DNA of 64,000 nt from Zantedeschia hybrid cultivar (Eukaryota; Streptophyta; Magnoliopsida; Alismatales; Araceae), in the NCBI GenBank assembly GCA_030544215.1, contig JARZZO010000004.1, positions 47,109,980-47,173,979 of the forward strand. Direction: 5' to 3'. Every line of letters begins with the position of its first letter. Position 1 is the first letter of the stretch. Shown here in pieces: positions 47,857 through 58,900 of the stretch. The notes under the pieces were generated by a model that was not told where the DNA came from, did not search any database, and was given only the letters and a program-made list of their open reading frames with translations. Position numbers and translations under genes: made by a program.

Positions 47857-49131
47857 TTAGAACAAAAAGGCTGCAGCGGCGGCGGTGGGCAGGACTTGGA
47901 AGTCGTCGGAGTTGACCAGGGAGTCGTGCTGGGGCCAGGCCGCCCGGAGCAGCTTGAGGAGGAGCTGCGCCTTGCGCTTCGCCCGCTCCGTGCAGTCGCT
48001 CTGCACCATCAGCAGCAGCCGCGCCACCACGCCCTTGGCCACCGCCTCCCGCTGCAGCGCCTCCGATACCCCGCAGGCCGCCACCAGCGCGCCCGCCGCG
48101 TGCTCCGCGGCGCGGTCGGAGACCTTCGCGGCCAGCACCTTCACCAGCGCTCCCACCGTGCCTCCGTGCGCGGCCAGCGCCTCGCATCCCCCCTCCGCCC
48201 GGCAGAGCAGCTCCACCGTTGCCAGGGCCCGCTCCAGGTCGCCTCGGTCGAGGTCGCTGGAGGCGACCCGGTCGATGAGCGACTCCGTGGCCCGGAGCGA
48301 CGCCGCCCGCTCACGGTTCTGCTTCACAAGGCAGAGCGAGAACAGCGCCTTGACGGCCGCCTTCACTGCCCTGGGGCTGCGGTGGTCGCGGTCCAGCATC
48401 TGGACGAGCCCTTCCACCACCCCCTCGGTGGCGCCGATGGCGACGCGGAGGTCGGGGGACCGCGTCCCGGCGGAGATCGCCTCGATCATGGCGGCGGCGT
48501 CGGCGCGGGTCTCCGCCGAGGGGTGGGACGAGAGCAGCGCGGCCAGCCACGACAGCCGGTCCGGGCGGGAGGCGACGGAGGCGCTCTCCTGCTCCGACAG
48601 GGGCAGCATAGACACGACGGAGAGGGCCTCCAGGGCAAGGTCTGGGTCCGCGGGGGGGTGGTCGAAGGCGAGAGAGAGGAGGGCGGCGCGGTTGTCGGGG
48701 GTGGAGATGAGGAGGCGGTCCTTGTCGGAGTCGCGGGCGAGGGAGCGGAGGCGGCGGACGGCGGCGAGGCGTGCGGCGGAGGGGAAGGAGGCGGCGGCCT
48801 GGGCGAGGAGGGCGCGGACGAGGGCAGGGTCGGCGGGCTGGCGGGGCGTGGGGATGCGCTCGACGCCGAGGGAGCGGTGGGCGACGCACCACTCCTGGAT
48901 GAGGCGGCGGAGGGTGTGGTTGGGGATGAGGGTGAAGTCGGAGAGGGGGGCGCGGGTGACGGGGCAGGTCTTGTTGCCGGTGGCGATCCACGACTCGATG
49001 CTCGGGCGGTCGTAGGTCTGCCCCGTGCACACCGTCACGGGGTCCCGCATCAGCTCCAGCGAGATGGGGCACCGGAAGTGGTACGGCACCTGCACCGCCG
49101 CCAGATCCAGCGGCGCCACGCTCCCCGGCAT
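47857..49131 (-). CDS. PUB25/26-like: U-box E3 ubiquitin ligase with ARM-type repeats (PUB25/PUB26-like)
   Basis: An intronless, GC-rich frame of 424 residues, complete. The U-box is at about residues 12-85 (YHFRCPISLELMRDPVTVCT, YDRPSIESWI, CPVTRAPL, LIPNHTLRRLIQEWC), which recruits the ubiquitin-charged E2. The rest is alpha-helical armadillo-like repeat, ending with the clade's hallmark VQSDCTERAKRKAQLLLKLL and a short NSDDF tail. Length and motifs fit Arabidopsis PUB25/PUB26, known in immune and cold signalling; the pathway here is inference. The ATG at 49131 giving MPGSVAPLDL is chosen because family members start this way; an in-frame ATG at 49167 would add 12 residues. The 5' flank is CT-rich. 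No sign of damage. Confidence 0.95.
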   Translation of the reverse strand: MPGSVAPLDLAAVQVPYHFRCPISLELMRDPVTVCTGQTYDRPSIESWIATGNKTCPVTRAPLSDFTLIPNHTLRRLIQEWCVAHRSLGVERIPTPRQPADPALVRALLAQAAASFPSAARLAAVRRLRSLARDSDKDRLLISTPDNRAALLSLAFDHPPADPDLALEALSVVSMLPLSEQESASVASRPDRLSWLAALLSSHPSAETRADAAAMIEAISAGTRSPDLRVAIGATEGVVEGLVQMLDRDHRSPRAVKAAVKALFSLCLVKQNRERAASLRATESLIDRVASSDLDRGDLERALATVELLCRAEGGCEALAAHGGTVGALVKVLAAKVSDRAAEHAAGALVAACGVSEALQREAVAKGVVARLLLMVQSDCTERAKRKAQLLLKLLRAAWPQHDSLVNSDDFQVLPTAAAAAFLF

Positions 49132-49194
49132 TGCACGAGACCACCGCCACAGGTCCACAACCACCACCTCAAGCTATCCCGCCCCTTTTCCCTC

Positions 49195-49195
49195 T

Positions 49196-49228
<33 letters not shown>

Positions 49229-49293
49229 CGAGTAGAAGCTGAAGAAGAAAACCTGGCAGTTCACAAGTCTTCTCTCTCTCTCTCTCTCTCTCA
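49195..49293. repeat. CT-rich microsatellites in the 5' leader of the U-box gene
   Basis: Two CT runs (49199-49226 and 49272-49292). On the coding strand they are GA repeats just upstream of the start codon, a common feature of plant 5' UTRs and GAGA-type elements. Confidence 0.85.
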
Positions 49294-49599
49294 AGTGACC
49301 CGACGTGGATCGAGAGGGGAAGGCTGGGGTTCTCGTTTTATCACCCGCTCCGCACGTGCGGTTCCCCCTTCCACCACTAACAAATCGACACACACACCGA
49401 GGACCCACGGTAGGCCGGATCCGGTTAGCTGGACCCGGCAGGTGAGCCAGCTGCCGGATTCCGCCACACGCGTCGGCCAGAACTCCTGAAGATGACCGAA
49501 GCATTGCAACGTGGACCAACGAGGAAGAGATCCCCGTGTGACCACAAGCCAGAGGCTAATTAGCAGTAGTAATACGAGCAATAATAATAATTAAGTGGT

Positions 49600-50117
49600 C
49601 TAAACTTGGGGATTATTTAATTTCTTATGAGAGGGGAGCAGAAACAGCTAGCTGTTGGCAACATACGCGTTGTCCAGTGTTGCCGTTCCTCGGGGACCGT
49701 GCCGTTTTTGACCGCACGTACGGCCGGATGGCGGATACCGCGGAGAATTTACTCCGTCAGAACTGGAAGCAGCGCCGTGCTGTGGCGATCTTTGAAAGGA
49801 TCTCCACGTAATTAATTTCTCTGGGCAGCTTATGTGGGTCATGGGATTTTGTGCAGGAGACCAGGCGAGAGCGGGAGAAGGACAGGGGACGAGTCCGCCT
49901 CGCTGCCCTGCCCTGGGAAGTGCTCTGCGTGGAGTGGAAACCGGATTCTGTATATAAATGCGGAAACTTGTAGGTTTGTTATGTTCTTCGTCATGTCTTC
50001 CATATGTATCATGGTGTATGCGTTAAATAACTGCGTTTGTACTTGTGGTTCTGAGGGGTATGAGGCAATTATCCTTGTGTTCCTCTGTCTTCAACATTTT
50101 GTCTACTAGATCTTCGA
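49600..50117. other. Upstream flank of the U-box gene
   Basis: No gene recognised; probably the distal promoter of the U-box gene. Confidence 0.4.
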
Positions 50118-50160
50118 ATTTGAATTCAATTTGGTAAAAGTTAGCAAATTGAATTCAAAT
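50118..50160. repeat. Perfect 15-bp inverted repeat
   Basis: ATTTGAATTCAATTT at 50118-50132 and its exact complement at 50146-50160, with a 13-base loop. Confidence 0.9.
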
Positions 50161-50451
50161 TTACCGATCTTTGATCGGACGACCCAGTAGTTTATACTAT
50201 TCAAATTTACAAACATATAGGACATCTCGAGGCCCACTTGATTTTTTTTTCAAAAAATAGTTTCCTTTTAAATCCACTACACTGACCCTCAGTGCATCAC
50301 TGAGGTCACTGGAGCAAGTGTTACTCATGTCATCCTTGTGATGCTTGATTATTGATTATTAGTTTTGATATTGTCTGTTTTTCCCTTCAAGGATATAAGT
50401 GGATCAAAACATGGCTTTATAGGCCCATTAGAGCTATTTTCTTTGAGTTAT

Positions 50452-50740
50452 ACTTGACAGTGCAGCAAGTATATATATTTTTTTGAATTTTTTAAGGTTA
50501 AGTCGTACATGGCCACGTGTGGTATAGGCTGATTTCCAATCAGATGATTCAAAATATTCTAAACAATAAAAAATCATTATCGGACTCCATCCATTAAGGG
50601 TGTTCAAATATCCATTGGGAGTTAATTTTTTATTTTGTTTGCATCATCCGATCAGAGATCAGCTTGTACAAATATGTTAGGCATGTTGGGTTGACTTAAA
50701 AAGAAAAATCAATTTTTAAATGCTTGCTGCACTGTCAAGT
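50452..50740. mobile_element. MITE-like element with 18-bp inverted repeats
   Basis: ACTTGACAGTGCAGCAAG at 50452-50469 and its perfect complement at 50723-50740 enclose 253 bp of AT-rich DNA. The GTGCAGCAAG core is shared with the element at 37558-37769. No target duplication was identified. Confidence 0.65.
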
Positions 50741-51550
50741 GATGCAAGAAAGCTGCACTGAAGTGTAGCAAGTATAACATTTTCTTTAGTATGCTATAAA
50801 AATAAGTTCTTATATCACTACCCAAAGCTATTTATATTGCTTTCCACTTTCTTTATGAGAGGTGAGAAACTATGGCAAACAATTTATGGTGCAAGCACCA
50901 AACAAAGAAACTTCAAAGAGCTTTATCCAAAACACTTGTAAAGTTGAACTTGTCGGAGTGTCGGATCTTATCAGGGATAAGTTGGTTTACTTTGCTTCTC
51001 CACTCCCACTTTTTTTTTTTTTTTTTGTAGTCCAAACTATGTAGGCTATTGTAAGAGCGAAAACGTTTAGGAATGAATTGATTTTGAAGAGTGGGAGATA
51101 GAATTTTGAATAATGAATTCATTTTGACTTGAGAGATGTAATTGATTGTAAAGGATATCATAGACCTAGCAAAGAAATGATAAATTATATGATAGGTTAT
51201 GCTAAGTCATTAAGATATTATGTTGATTTTCATAGATATGTTACGGAGATCTATATGCATGTCTTGATTGTGAACATGATATTAATGTCTTGTCGATCCT
51301 ATTCATTGTATAACATTACACACATCTCAACTTTGAGTGGGAGTTTTAGATTAAAAGAATCCAATGGTTCTTATCTAACACTAAAGTTTTGCACAAATTC
51401 AAGTTATAATAATTGAACATTTGTATCATGGATGATGATTATAAGCATCGAAAAATTTTCGTGCCTTATCCTCAATTATCGTTAACTTAGCTTGTAATTT
51501 GCTACAAAAATACTAGATGTGTTAGTAAGCCAAATGTGAGCACCCTTCTC
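50741..51550. other. Spacer without recognised gene
   Basis: Holds a further AGTGTAGCAAGTATAAC end near 50773. The open frame 51129-51416 has no recognisable domain, though its place before an LTR fragment suggests decayed retroelement DNA. Confidence 0.4.
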
Positions 51551-51815
51551 TGGTAATCTTAAGTAGTTTACAAGTCAATCATATAGTGTATATTCTCGTT
51601 CATTTATTAATAAAATGATATTATTTCATTATATGTCATTCATATTCTTATCGTTTCATAATGAAGTCCTTGAACATGTGCAATAGTGATCATATTATGA
51701 TAAGATCATATTAATAAGATTGATTACTTATACACATATTCTTTATTATTCATAGTCGGAAGATGTCTGAGAAGGACATCAGACATCTTGTTAGACTAGT
51801 ACATCATGTGATCCA
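51551..51815 (+). repeat. LTR fragment related to the copia LTR at 19.8 kb
   Basis: About 265 bp matching the first part of the LTR at 19835: CTCGTTCATTTATTAATA, CATAATGAAGT, ATAGTGATCA, and the AGTCGGA...GACTAGTACAT block. It is truncated on the right. Confidence 0.7.
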
Positions 51816-51939
51816 ATGGCTCATATTGCATGAGTGCAGAATCCCATTTTGTTTTTAAATTTTTTAACTGCCTACGGATGTTGATCTAAGGCAATCCACC
51901 AGCTCAAGATATTTAAAAAAAAATTTGCACCGCTCTCTG

Positions 51940-52015
51940 CCGACATTGGATGACCGTGCCAGCATAGTGCAGTCTACATGGACCACACCACGCCGTTGTG
52001 GTGCAACAAGTCTTA
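51940..52015. repeat. Hairpin end related to the small inverted-repeat elements
   Basis: CACCACGCCGTTGTGGTGCA followed by ACAAGTCTTACTC, a hairpin and terminus of the GGTGCAGCAAGT type. Confidence 0.35.
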
Positions 52016-52121
52016 CTCTATTTGATTTCCTTAGACTCTCATTGTTCAAATCTCTAGTGCAATAAATGGTAGTGCCTCCTCCCTGTCTACTATCATTTTA
52101 TTCAAATCTCTAATACTCACC

Positions 52122-52521
52122 TGTGAATGCTCAAATCATGGTGTGTAATTATCATGAAATTTTTTTTATTTATGTGACAAATAAACTTATTAAAAACTAA
52201 GTGAATGTGATCGTCAAAAACTTTTAACTAAAAAGTTTTAAAAGAAAAGATTGATCGCCTACCTGTTTCAGAATTGGGAGATGTTGGAGTCCTTGATTCT
52301 CCTCCTTCAGCCGGCTGAACGAAAAGAGCCCTTTTGACTTTGTTCTTACTTTGGATGCTTATGGGGCTTTGAGGATCGTCCAGATTTTCTTTCCTTGTTA
52401 ATTCTCTCATCTTGATCTTCTTTCGTTCCTTTGAACCTTGCAAAGAAACAAAACAAAAGAAAATAATAAAAACTTAGACAGAAGTAGTATCTATTCCAAT
52501 AGAAATTTTGATCATGTAACT
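52122..52521 (-). repeat. Partial LTR (family X) used as target by the young gypsy element
   Basis: Homologous, in the same order, to the start of the solo LTR at 59170: TGTGAATGCTC against TGTAGGTGCTT, then ACTTTTAACT, GATCGCCTACC, CAGCCGGCTGAA and GAGGATCGTCCAGA. It ends abruptly at the gypsy 5' LTR, so the rest of this copy should lie beyond the right edge. Confidence 0.8.
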
Positions 52522-53576
52522 TGATGAGGCAGAATCCGATTCGGCCCATTAGAGCAGGCCCAAACCCCGTTCAGCCCAACAGCAGCAGTATCAGGTCCTC
52601 CGGGAGCCTCCAGCCCATCGGCGGCCCAACGGCCCTCGGCCCCACAAGCGGCACCGTCGCTCCCGGCCCAACAGGCTCCGGCCCGTCAGCGGCCCATCAA
52701 CCTAAGGCCCGGGGACAGCACGACAGCCCAAGGCCCAGCAGGCTTCGGCCCCTCAGCGGCCTAACCCCCTTCGGCCCGATAGCCGAGTCCGGCCCACTCC
52801 GGGGGCGGATCCGGCACTATGGCGGTTTACCAGTAAGCCCAAACATAGTCCTATATCGGCTACCACCGTTAACCAACCTCTATCCTCTGCTATAAATACA
52901 CCGCTATTTATTGCCAAAGGTATGCAACTCTTTGCCTCCGAGACCCTTAAGGACTACGGTCCAAATAGCATTAAAGCTACTTCTTGCCTTCTGAATCGAA
53001 TCATCTTCAAGAGTTAACTTGACCGTCGGAGGGGGTTCCTAAGGGCCAGAGTCCGGGACTCCTGCTGACCGGTCTTTCTTCTTCTTTCCCTCCCGTAGGG
53101 GCTCGGTTCGAATCATCGCCGACCTTCCCGAGTCGGTCTCGACCGCCGACCTCGGACTCCTCTCCCTGGTCTCGACGCCGTACGACGGCTGCCCCGCGAC
53201 AGGAGGCTCGGCCCCGCGCTGTCCCCTCATCCGGCAGAAGAGCCTTCGGGCTCATTATCCAAGAGCAAGCCGAGTCCGAGACCCTTCCGGCTTCAGACCG
53301 TCTCCTTCGGTTTCGTCGCCTGACGACGGTACGGCCAGAAGGAGCATCATCCGCGCCGCCCCTTTGCCCGCCGAAGGAGCCTCGGCCCCGACTTCCCGGA
53401 GACGAGCCCGCTCCGATCGAAGCGCCCTTCGGCCTTCGGACCCTCGTCTCCGCATCCGCCTCTTCGGCCTCCCGGATCCCCGTCGGGCCTCGGTAGCACC
53501 CATCCGAACCGGATTTGGATCCACTTCTCCGGGTTCCAGCCTCGGAATCCGGTCGTGATAGATCCGGTCTACATCA
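52522..53576 (+). repeat. 5' LTR of the young Tat-type element
   Basis: 1055 bp, TGATGAGGCAGAATCC...CTACATCA. A CTATAAATACACC box lies near 52890, after a U3 rich in CGGCCCA repeats. Same family as the solo LTR at 23524-24393, with about 190 bp more. Confidence 0.92.
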
Positions 53577-53578
53577 CG

Positions 53579-53594
53579 TGGCGCCGTCTGTAGG
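53579..53594 (+). other. Primer-binding site of the Tat-type element
   Basis: TGGCGCCGTCTGTAGG two bases after the LTR. It is one base off the TGGCGCCGTCTGTGG commonly seen in this gypsy group. The tRNA was not identified by eye. Confidence 0.8.
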
Positions 53595-53612
53595 AAACCA
53601 ACAAAACAAGTC

Positions 53613-55913
53613 ATGTCTCAGCGACCTGTGACCCGACGATCCGGGCAAGGCGAAGCAGAAGCGCGGGAGGCCTCGGCGCAGATGCTGCCTTCCGAAGGCG
53701 CACCTTCTGCCCCGCCGAGCCTGCCTCTGCCGACCATACCGGAGTCTCTCGGCTCGGAAGACCGAGTGGGGGTGCTCCAGCAGCAAGTGGCAACGCTGGC
53801 CGCTGCCGTCACGTCCCTAGCGCCTCTCCAGGAGATGGTATCCGCCATCGCCCAGCGCATGGGGCTGATGGGACAGCCTCCTCAGCAGGCGCCGCTCCCC
53901 CCGCTCTGCCCAGTACAAGATGCCCGGTTCCGGCCGGCGCCTGCGCCGGTTCCTCTCAACGAGGCCGCGGAGACGCACAGCGAGCCCTCGACGCTACCTG
54001 TCCGAACTCCTCGCACTGATCGCCTGACGGAGCAGGATTATGCTTCGTCAGAGTACCGTCCGGCCCGAACCGGAGGCCAATCCGTCGCCACCTCGACCGC
54101 CCCGGACCTGGACCAGCGGCTGACGGCGATGCGCAAAGAGATGCAGCAGATGGTGTCTCGGCCTCACGGGGCGCCCCTCGCCAGCAACATCCTGGAGCAG
54201 ACCCCATTCACGGCGGAGCTCCTAGCCACCGAGGTACCCCCCAACTTCAAGCTGCCGAAGGGCCCTCTCTACGACGGAATGACAGATCCGGTCTGTCATT
54301 TCCAGAGATTTAACACTTATCTTCGGGTCCGAGGGATCTCTGAGGCAGTCCGCTGCCGTCTTTTCCCCCTCACCCTTGAAAAAATCGCCCTCACCTGGTT
54401 CGAGGCTCTGGCCCCCAACTCCATCCACTCCCTGGTTCAGTTGGGCCAGTTGTTCATCGACCAGTTCTATGATGCCACCCGGCAGTCCAAAACTTCCGCC
54501 AGCTTGCTGGCCATCCGGCAAGGCCCCACCGAAACTCTCCAGGAGTACTTCACCAAGTTCCGGACCGAGGCCGCCCAGATCCCAAACCTCGACAGCTCGA
54601 TCGCGGTCTCGGCCGTGATCAGCGGGTGCCGGGATGAGGGGCTCCTCGGCTCCATCGGAAAGCGTCATCCCCCTACCTTCCAGGACCTCGTGGCCCGGGC
54701 CCATAAGTACATCAACCGAGAGGCCCTGATGCTGTCTAGGGGCAAAGGCACAACCGAAACTACCTCGACGCCTGCTCCCCCGGTGGTCCGACCTCGGTCC
54801 GAGGACCAAGAGCCCTCCCGGAAGCGTTATCGCCGGGAGGATTGGGACAGGGAGAGGCGACGGGACCCGCAGCCGCGGTACCTACCCTTACCTGCTCCCC
54901 CTTCCCGGATGCTCATGGAGGTGAAGGGCATGCTCCGGCGGCCTGATCGCATCAAGACCGATCCTCGCCGAAGGGACCCCGGCAAATACTGCGAATATCA
55001 CCGAGAGATCGGCCACACGACGGACGAGTGCCGACAGCTCCGGGAAGAAATCGACCGCATCATCCGGGAGGGGAGATTGCCGCAGTATCGGCGGGAGCAG
55101 CCGCCGCAGCAGAACCGGGACGTCCCTGTAGCGCCCAGACAACAACCACCCCCGGCGATAGAAGCCGCTCCTCCGCCAAAAGCCACCTCGGCCCCGGTTG
55201 AATCATCCCATCAAAGACCCAGCTCTGGGTCTATCATGATGATATCCGGAGGGCCCGGGGAGGGATCAAGGTCGCGGCAACGCAACACCGTAGCGGCGGT
55301 CGACGGCGAGCCGAAGCGGCCTCGTCTGGAAGACATCACCTTCGGCGCCGAGGACCTGACTGATGTTCAGGTCCCTCATGATGACGCCCTCGTCGTCAAC
55401 GCTGTAATAAATAGCTATGATGTATATAGGATCTTTGTGGATAATGGAAGTGCCCCAAACATCTTGTTTTACGACTGTTTCGAGAAGATGGGATTGAGTG
55501 AGGCTAGCATGAAGCCTCACCGGGGCCCCCTCTTCGGTTTTAACGGCTCGCCCTGTCGAGTAGAGGGTATTGTTCGGCTTCCTGTAACCTTAGGCTCCGC
55601 CCCCCGGCAATTAACCGTTGAAACGGACTTTGCCGTTGTAAAGATCGAGTCAGCCTACAACGCCATATTCGGCCGAAGGCTCATTGGCGGGGTCGGAGCC
55701 GTGCCATCATCCTTCCATCAGAAGCTGAAGTTTCATACCAGCCACGGAATAGGCGAGGCCAAAGGGAACCAAGAAGCAGCCCGGCAGTGCTACATGATTT
55801 CGGTCAAAGGGAAGACCGCAGCCGAAACCCTGACGATCGAGTCATCAGCCGAGGCATCTCCGGGAGAAGCACTCCTCGCCGTCCCTATTCGAGAGGCGAG
55901 GGACGAGTCCTGA
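53613..55913 (+). CDS. gypsy Gag-protease polyprotein
   Basis: An open frame of 766 residues with no stop until TGA at 55911-55913. A disordered Pro/Ala-rich N-terminus comes first, then the retrotransposon gag domain (GMTDPVCHFQRFNTYLRVRG, LTWFEALAPNSI, FIDQFYDATRQ, QEYFTKFRTEA), a basic linker, and a variant zinc knuckle CEYH-x4-H-x4-C near 55000. The aspartic protease follows with FVDNGSAPNIL near 55435 (DNG rather than D-T/S-G, a common variant in this group) and an IFGRRLIGG segment near 55670. Gag forms the particle; the protease processes it. The stop overlaps the first ATG of pol by one base (TGATG). Confidence 0.92.
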   Translation: MSQRPVTRRSGQGEAEAREASAQMLPSEGAPSAPPSLPLPTIPESLGSEDRVGVLQQQVATLAAAVTSLAPLQEMVSAIAQRMGLMGQPPQQAPLPPLCPVQDARFRPAPAPVPLNEAAETHSEPSTLPVRTPRTDRLTEQDYASSEYRPARTGGQSVATSTAPDLDQRLTAMRKEMQQMVSRPHGAPLASNILEQTPFTAELLATEVPPNFKLPKGPLYDGMTDPVCHFQRFNTYLRVRGISEAVRCRLFPLTLEKIALTWFEALAPNSIHSLVQLGQLFIDQFYDATRQSKTSASLLAIRQGPTETLQEYFTKFRTEAAQIPNLDSSIAVSAVISGCRDEGLLGSIGKRHPPTFQDLVARAHKYINREALMLSRGKGTTETTSTPAPPVVRPRSEDQEPSRKRYRREDWDRERRRDPQPRYLPLPAPPSRMLMEVKGMLRRPDRIKTDPRRRDPGKYCEYHREIGHTTDECRQLREEIDRIIREGRLPQYRREQPPQQNRDVPVAPRQQPPPAIEAAPPPKATSAPVESSHQRPSSGSIMMISGGPGEGSRSRQRNTVAAVDGEPKRPRLEDITFGAEDLTDVQVPHDDALVVNAVINSYDVYRIFVDNGSAPNILFYDCFEKMGLSEASMKPHRGPLFGFNGSPCRVEGIVRLPVTLGSAPRQLTVETDFAVVKIESAYNAIFGRRLIGGVGAVPSSFHQKLKFHTSHGIGEAKGNQEAARQCYMISVKGKTAAETLTIESSAEASPGEALLAVPIREARDES

Positions 55914-58900
55914 TGATAGGCTCCGGCCTGGAAAAGATTGAAGCAGAGAAGCTTACCGAATTCTTAAAGGAGAATCTCGACGTCTTCGCCTGGTCTCCAT
56001 CGGACATGCCCGGGGTTGACCCGGAGATAGCCGAGCACCGTCTCCACACCGATCCCGACCAGCCCCCAGTAAAGCAGAAGCGGCGCACCTTCAATCAAGA
56101 AAGGAGAACCGCCATCCAAGCCGAAGTACAGAAGGAGCTGGACGCCGGACACCTCCGAGAGGTGCATCATCCGGAATGGATCGCCAACGTGGTCATGGTG
56201 CCAAAGAAAGAGGGCAAGTGGCGTATGTGCGTGGACTTCACCAACCTCAACAAAGCCTGTCCGATGGACAGCTTTCCGCTGCCTCGGATAGACCAGGTGG
56301 TGGACGCGACGTCCGGCCACGAGCTCTTAAGCTTCCTCGACGCCTATTCGGGCTACTACCAGATCCGGATGCATCCGGATGACGAGAGTAAGACCAGCTT
56401 CACGACCGATTTGGGCCTGTACTGCTACACCCGAATGCCCTTCGGTCTGAAGAACGCCGGCGCAACATACCAGCGCCTGGTCAACAAAGTGTTCGCTCCA
56501 CAGCTGGGCCGAAACATGGAGGTCTACATAGACGACATGTTGGTCAAGAGCCGTATCGCTTCTGAGCATTTGGCCGACCTAGCCGAGACTTTCTCCGCCC
56601 TTAGGCGGTACAAGATAAAGCTGAATCCGGCCAAGTGCGCCTTCGGGGTAGCCTCTGGCAAGTTCCTCGGTTACATGGTCACCCGCCGTGGGGTGGAAGC
56701 CAACCCCGAGAAGATTTCGGCCATCGTACAGATGCGCCCCCCGGCAAACATCCGAGAGGTACAGAAGCTGAACGGGAGGATCGCAGCCCTCAGTCGCTTC
56801 ATGTCTTGGGCGGCTGACTATTGTTTCCCCTTCTTCAAGCTGCTGAAGAAGGCCAACAACTTCGAGTGGACGGAAGAGTGCCAAGCAGCCTTCGACCAGC
56901 TGAAGGCCTACCTCGCCAAAGTCCCCATCTTATCCAAGCCAGTTCCCGGGGAACCCCTGAGCTTATACCTTGCGGTCTCCGAGACGGCTCTCAGTGCCGT
57001 CCTCATCCGAGAGCAAGAAGGCATGCAGAAGCCGGTTTATTATACCAGCCGAGCCCTTCAAGGGGCAGAACTCCGGTACCTTGCCCTAGAGAAGTTGGCT
57101 CTGGCCCTTGTCTCGTCCGCAAGGAGGCTCCGGCCCTATTTTCTGGCCCATTCCGTGAAGGTCCTCACCGACCAGCCCCTGAGACAAGTCCTCTCCCGGC
57201 CAGAGGTGTCCGGCAGGCTGGCAAAATGGGCAATCGAGCTAGGAGAGTTCGATATCTCCTACGCTCCTCGGGTAGCTATAAAGGCCCAGGCGTTGGCAGA
57301 TTTCATCGCCGAACTTACCCCTGGCGCCTCCGAGGCGCCTCAACCAGTGCCAAACGCGCCCGAAGCCGAGGCTACTTCGGCTCCCGTACCGGCCGACGAA
57401 TGGCGACTCTTCGTAGACGGCTCCGCATGCTCCACGGGCAGCGGCGCCGGATGGATCCTGGCGTCGCCCGAAGGGGTCGTCACGGAGTACGCCCTGCGCT
57501 TCTCCTTCCCAGCAACCAACAATGCCGCCGAGTATGAAGCTCTCATCTCCGGCCTCCGGGCCGCAAAGAAGCTCGGCGTCCGGAACCTGAAGGCCTTCAG
57601 CGATTCCCAGCTGATCGCCAGCCACATCTCCGGGGAGTACGAGGCTCGGGACGCAATGATGGCTTCTTATCTCCAGGTGACTCGCAAAATCCTTGCCCAA
57701 TTCGACTCTTATGAAGTCGTGAGGATCCCGAGAGCCGAGAATGCCCGAGCCGATGCACTTTCCCGGCTGGCGTCAACCCAAGACGGGGGGGGAGGCCGAA
57801 TGATCCTCGTCGAGGAGCTCGCCGAACCAAGCCTCGGCGAAACCAAGGTCATGCTAGTCGCTGAGGCCGAGGCCGAGGCCGAGACATGGATGACCCCCCT
57901 CGTCGCTTTCCTTCTCCAAGGAGAAGTCCCGCCATATCCGAAGGAGGCAAAGCGCATTCGACGGCGCTCATCCCACTTTCTTCTTCTGGACGGGGCCCTG
58001 TACAAGAAATCCTTCGGCCGACCACTGCTGCGGTGCCTCGGCCCAGCTGAAGCCGACTACGCCACGAAAGAAGTCCATGAAGGGGTGTGCGGAGCGCATG
58101 CGGGAGGAAGGGCCTTGGCTCACAAGCTTCTAAGGCAAGGCTACTGGTGGCCATCACTCCGAGAGGACGCCTTAGCCCTCGTCCGGCGATGTGACCAGTG
58201 CCAGAGGTATAGCTCCCTCATCCACCAGGCAGCCGCCCTTCTGACCCCCTTATCCGACCCCTGGCCTTTCGCTCAGTGGGGGATTGACCTCCTGGGGCCT
58301 TTTCCCGTCGCCACCGGCCAGAGAAAATTCCTCATCGTGGCAGTAGATTATTTCACTAAGTGGGTCGAAGCCGAACCCCTCGCGGCAATAACCGATAGCA
58401 ATGCTTGGAACTTCGTCTGGAAGTCCATCATTTGCCGGTTCGACATCCCTCGGGCCATCATTTCTGACAATGGGAAGCAGTTCGACAGCCGGCGGTTCAG
58501 CGACAACTGCCCCAGCTTCGGCATACTCCACAAATTCACTTCGGTGGCACATCCTCGAGCAAACGGCCAAGTCGAAGTCGTTAACCGAAGCCTCCTACAG
58601 GGATTGAAAACCCGCCTCGGCGAAGCTAAGGGCCGATGGGTGGAGGAGCTGCCAAGTGTTCTGTGGGCTTATCGGACGACAAGCCGAACCCCCACCGGCG
58701 AAACTCCCTTTCGCATGGCCTATGGTGTAGAGGCCGTTATTCCGGTGGAGATCAGCCTTCCCTCTCCCAGGGTCATTGCTTACGATCCGAAGGCCAACGA
58801 AGAAGGACTGAAAGACCACCTGGACCTCATTGAAGAGACCCGAGACAAGGCTCGCGTCCGGCTGGCCGCTTATCAACAGCGCATGGCGAAGTACCACAAC

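Noticed and set aside
48311..49150. His/Pro/Arg-rich minus frame
   Set aside because: An alternate frame within the U-box gene.
47854..49242. Plus-strand frame of 462 codons opposite the U-box gene
   Set aside because: A shadow of the GC-rich U-box coding sequence; its translation is low-complexity with no known domain.
55787..55913. Programmed -1 frameshift heptamer
   Set aside because: AAAGGGA at 55806-55812 is in the wrong register and not of the canonical type; no other candidate was seen.
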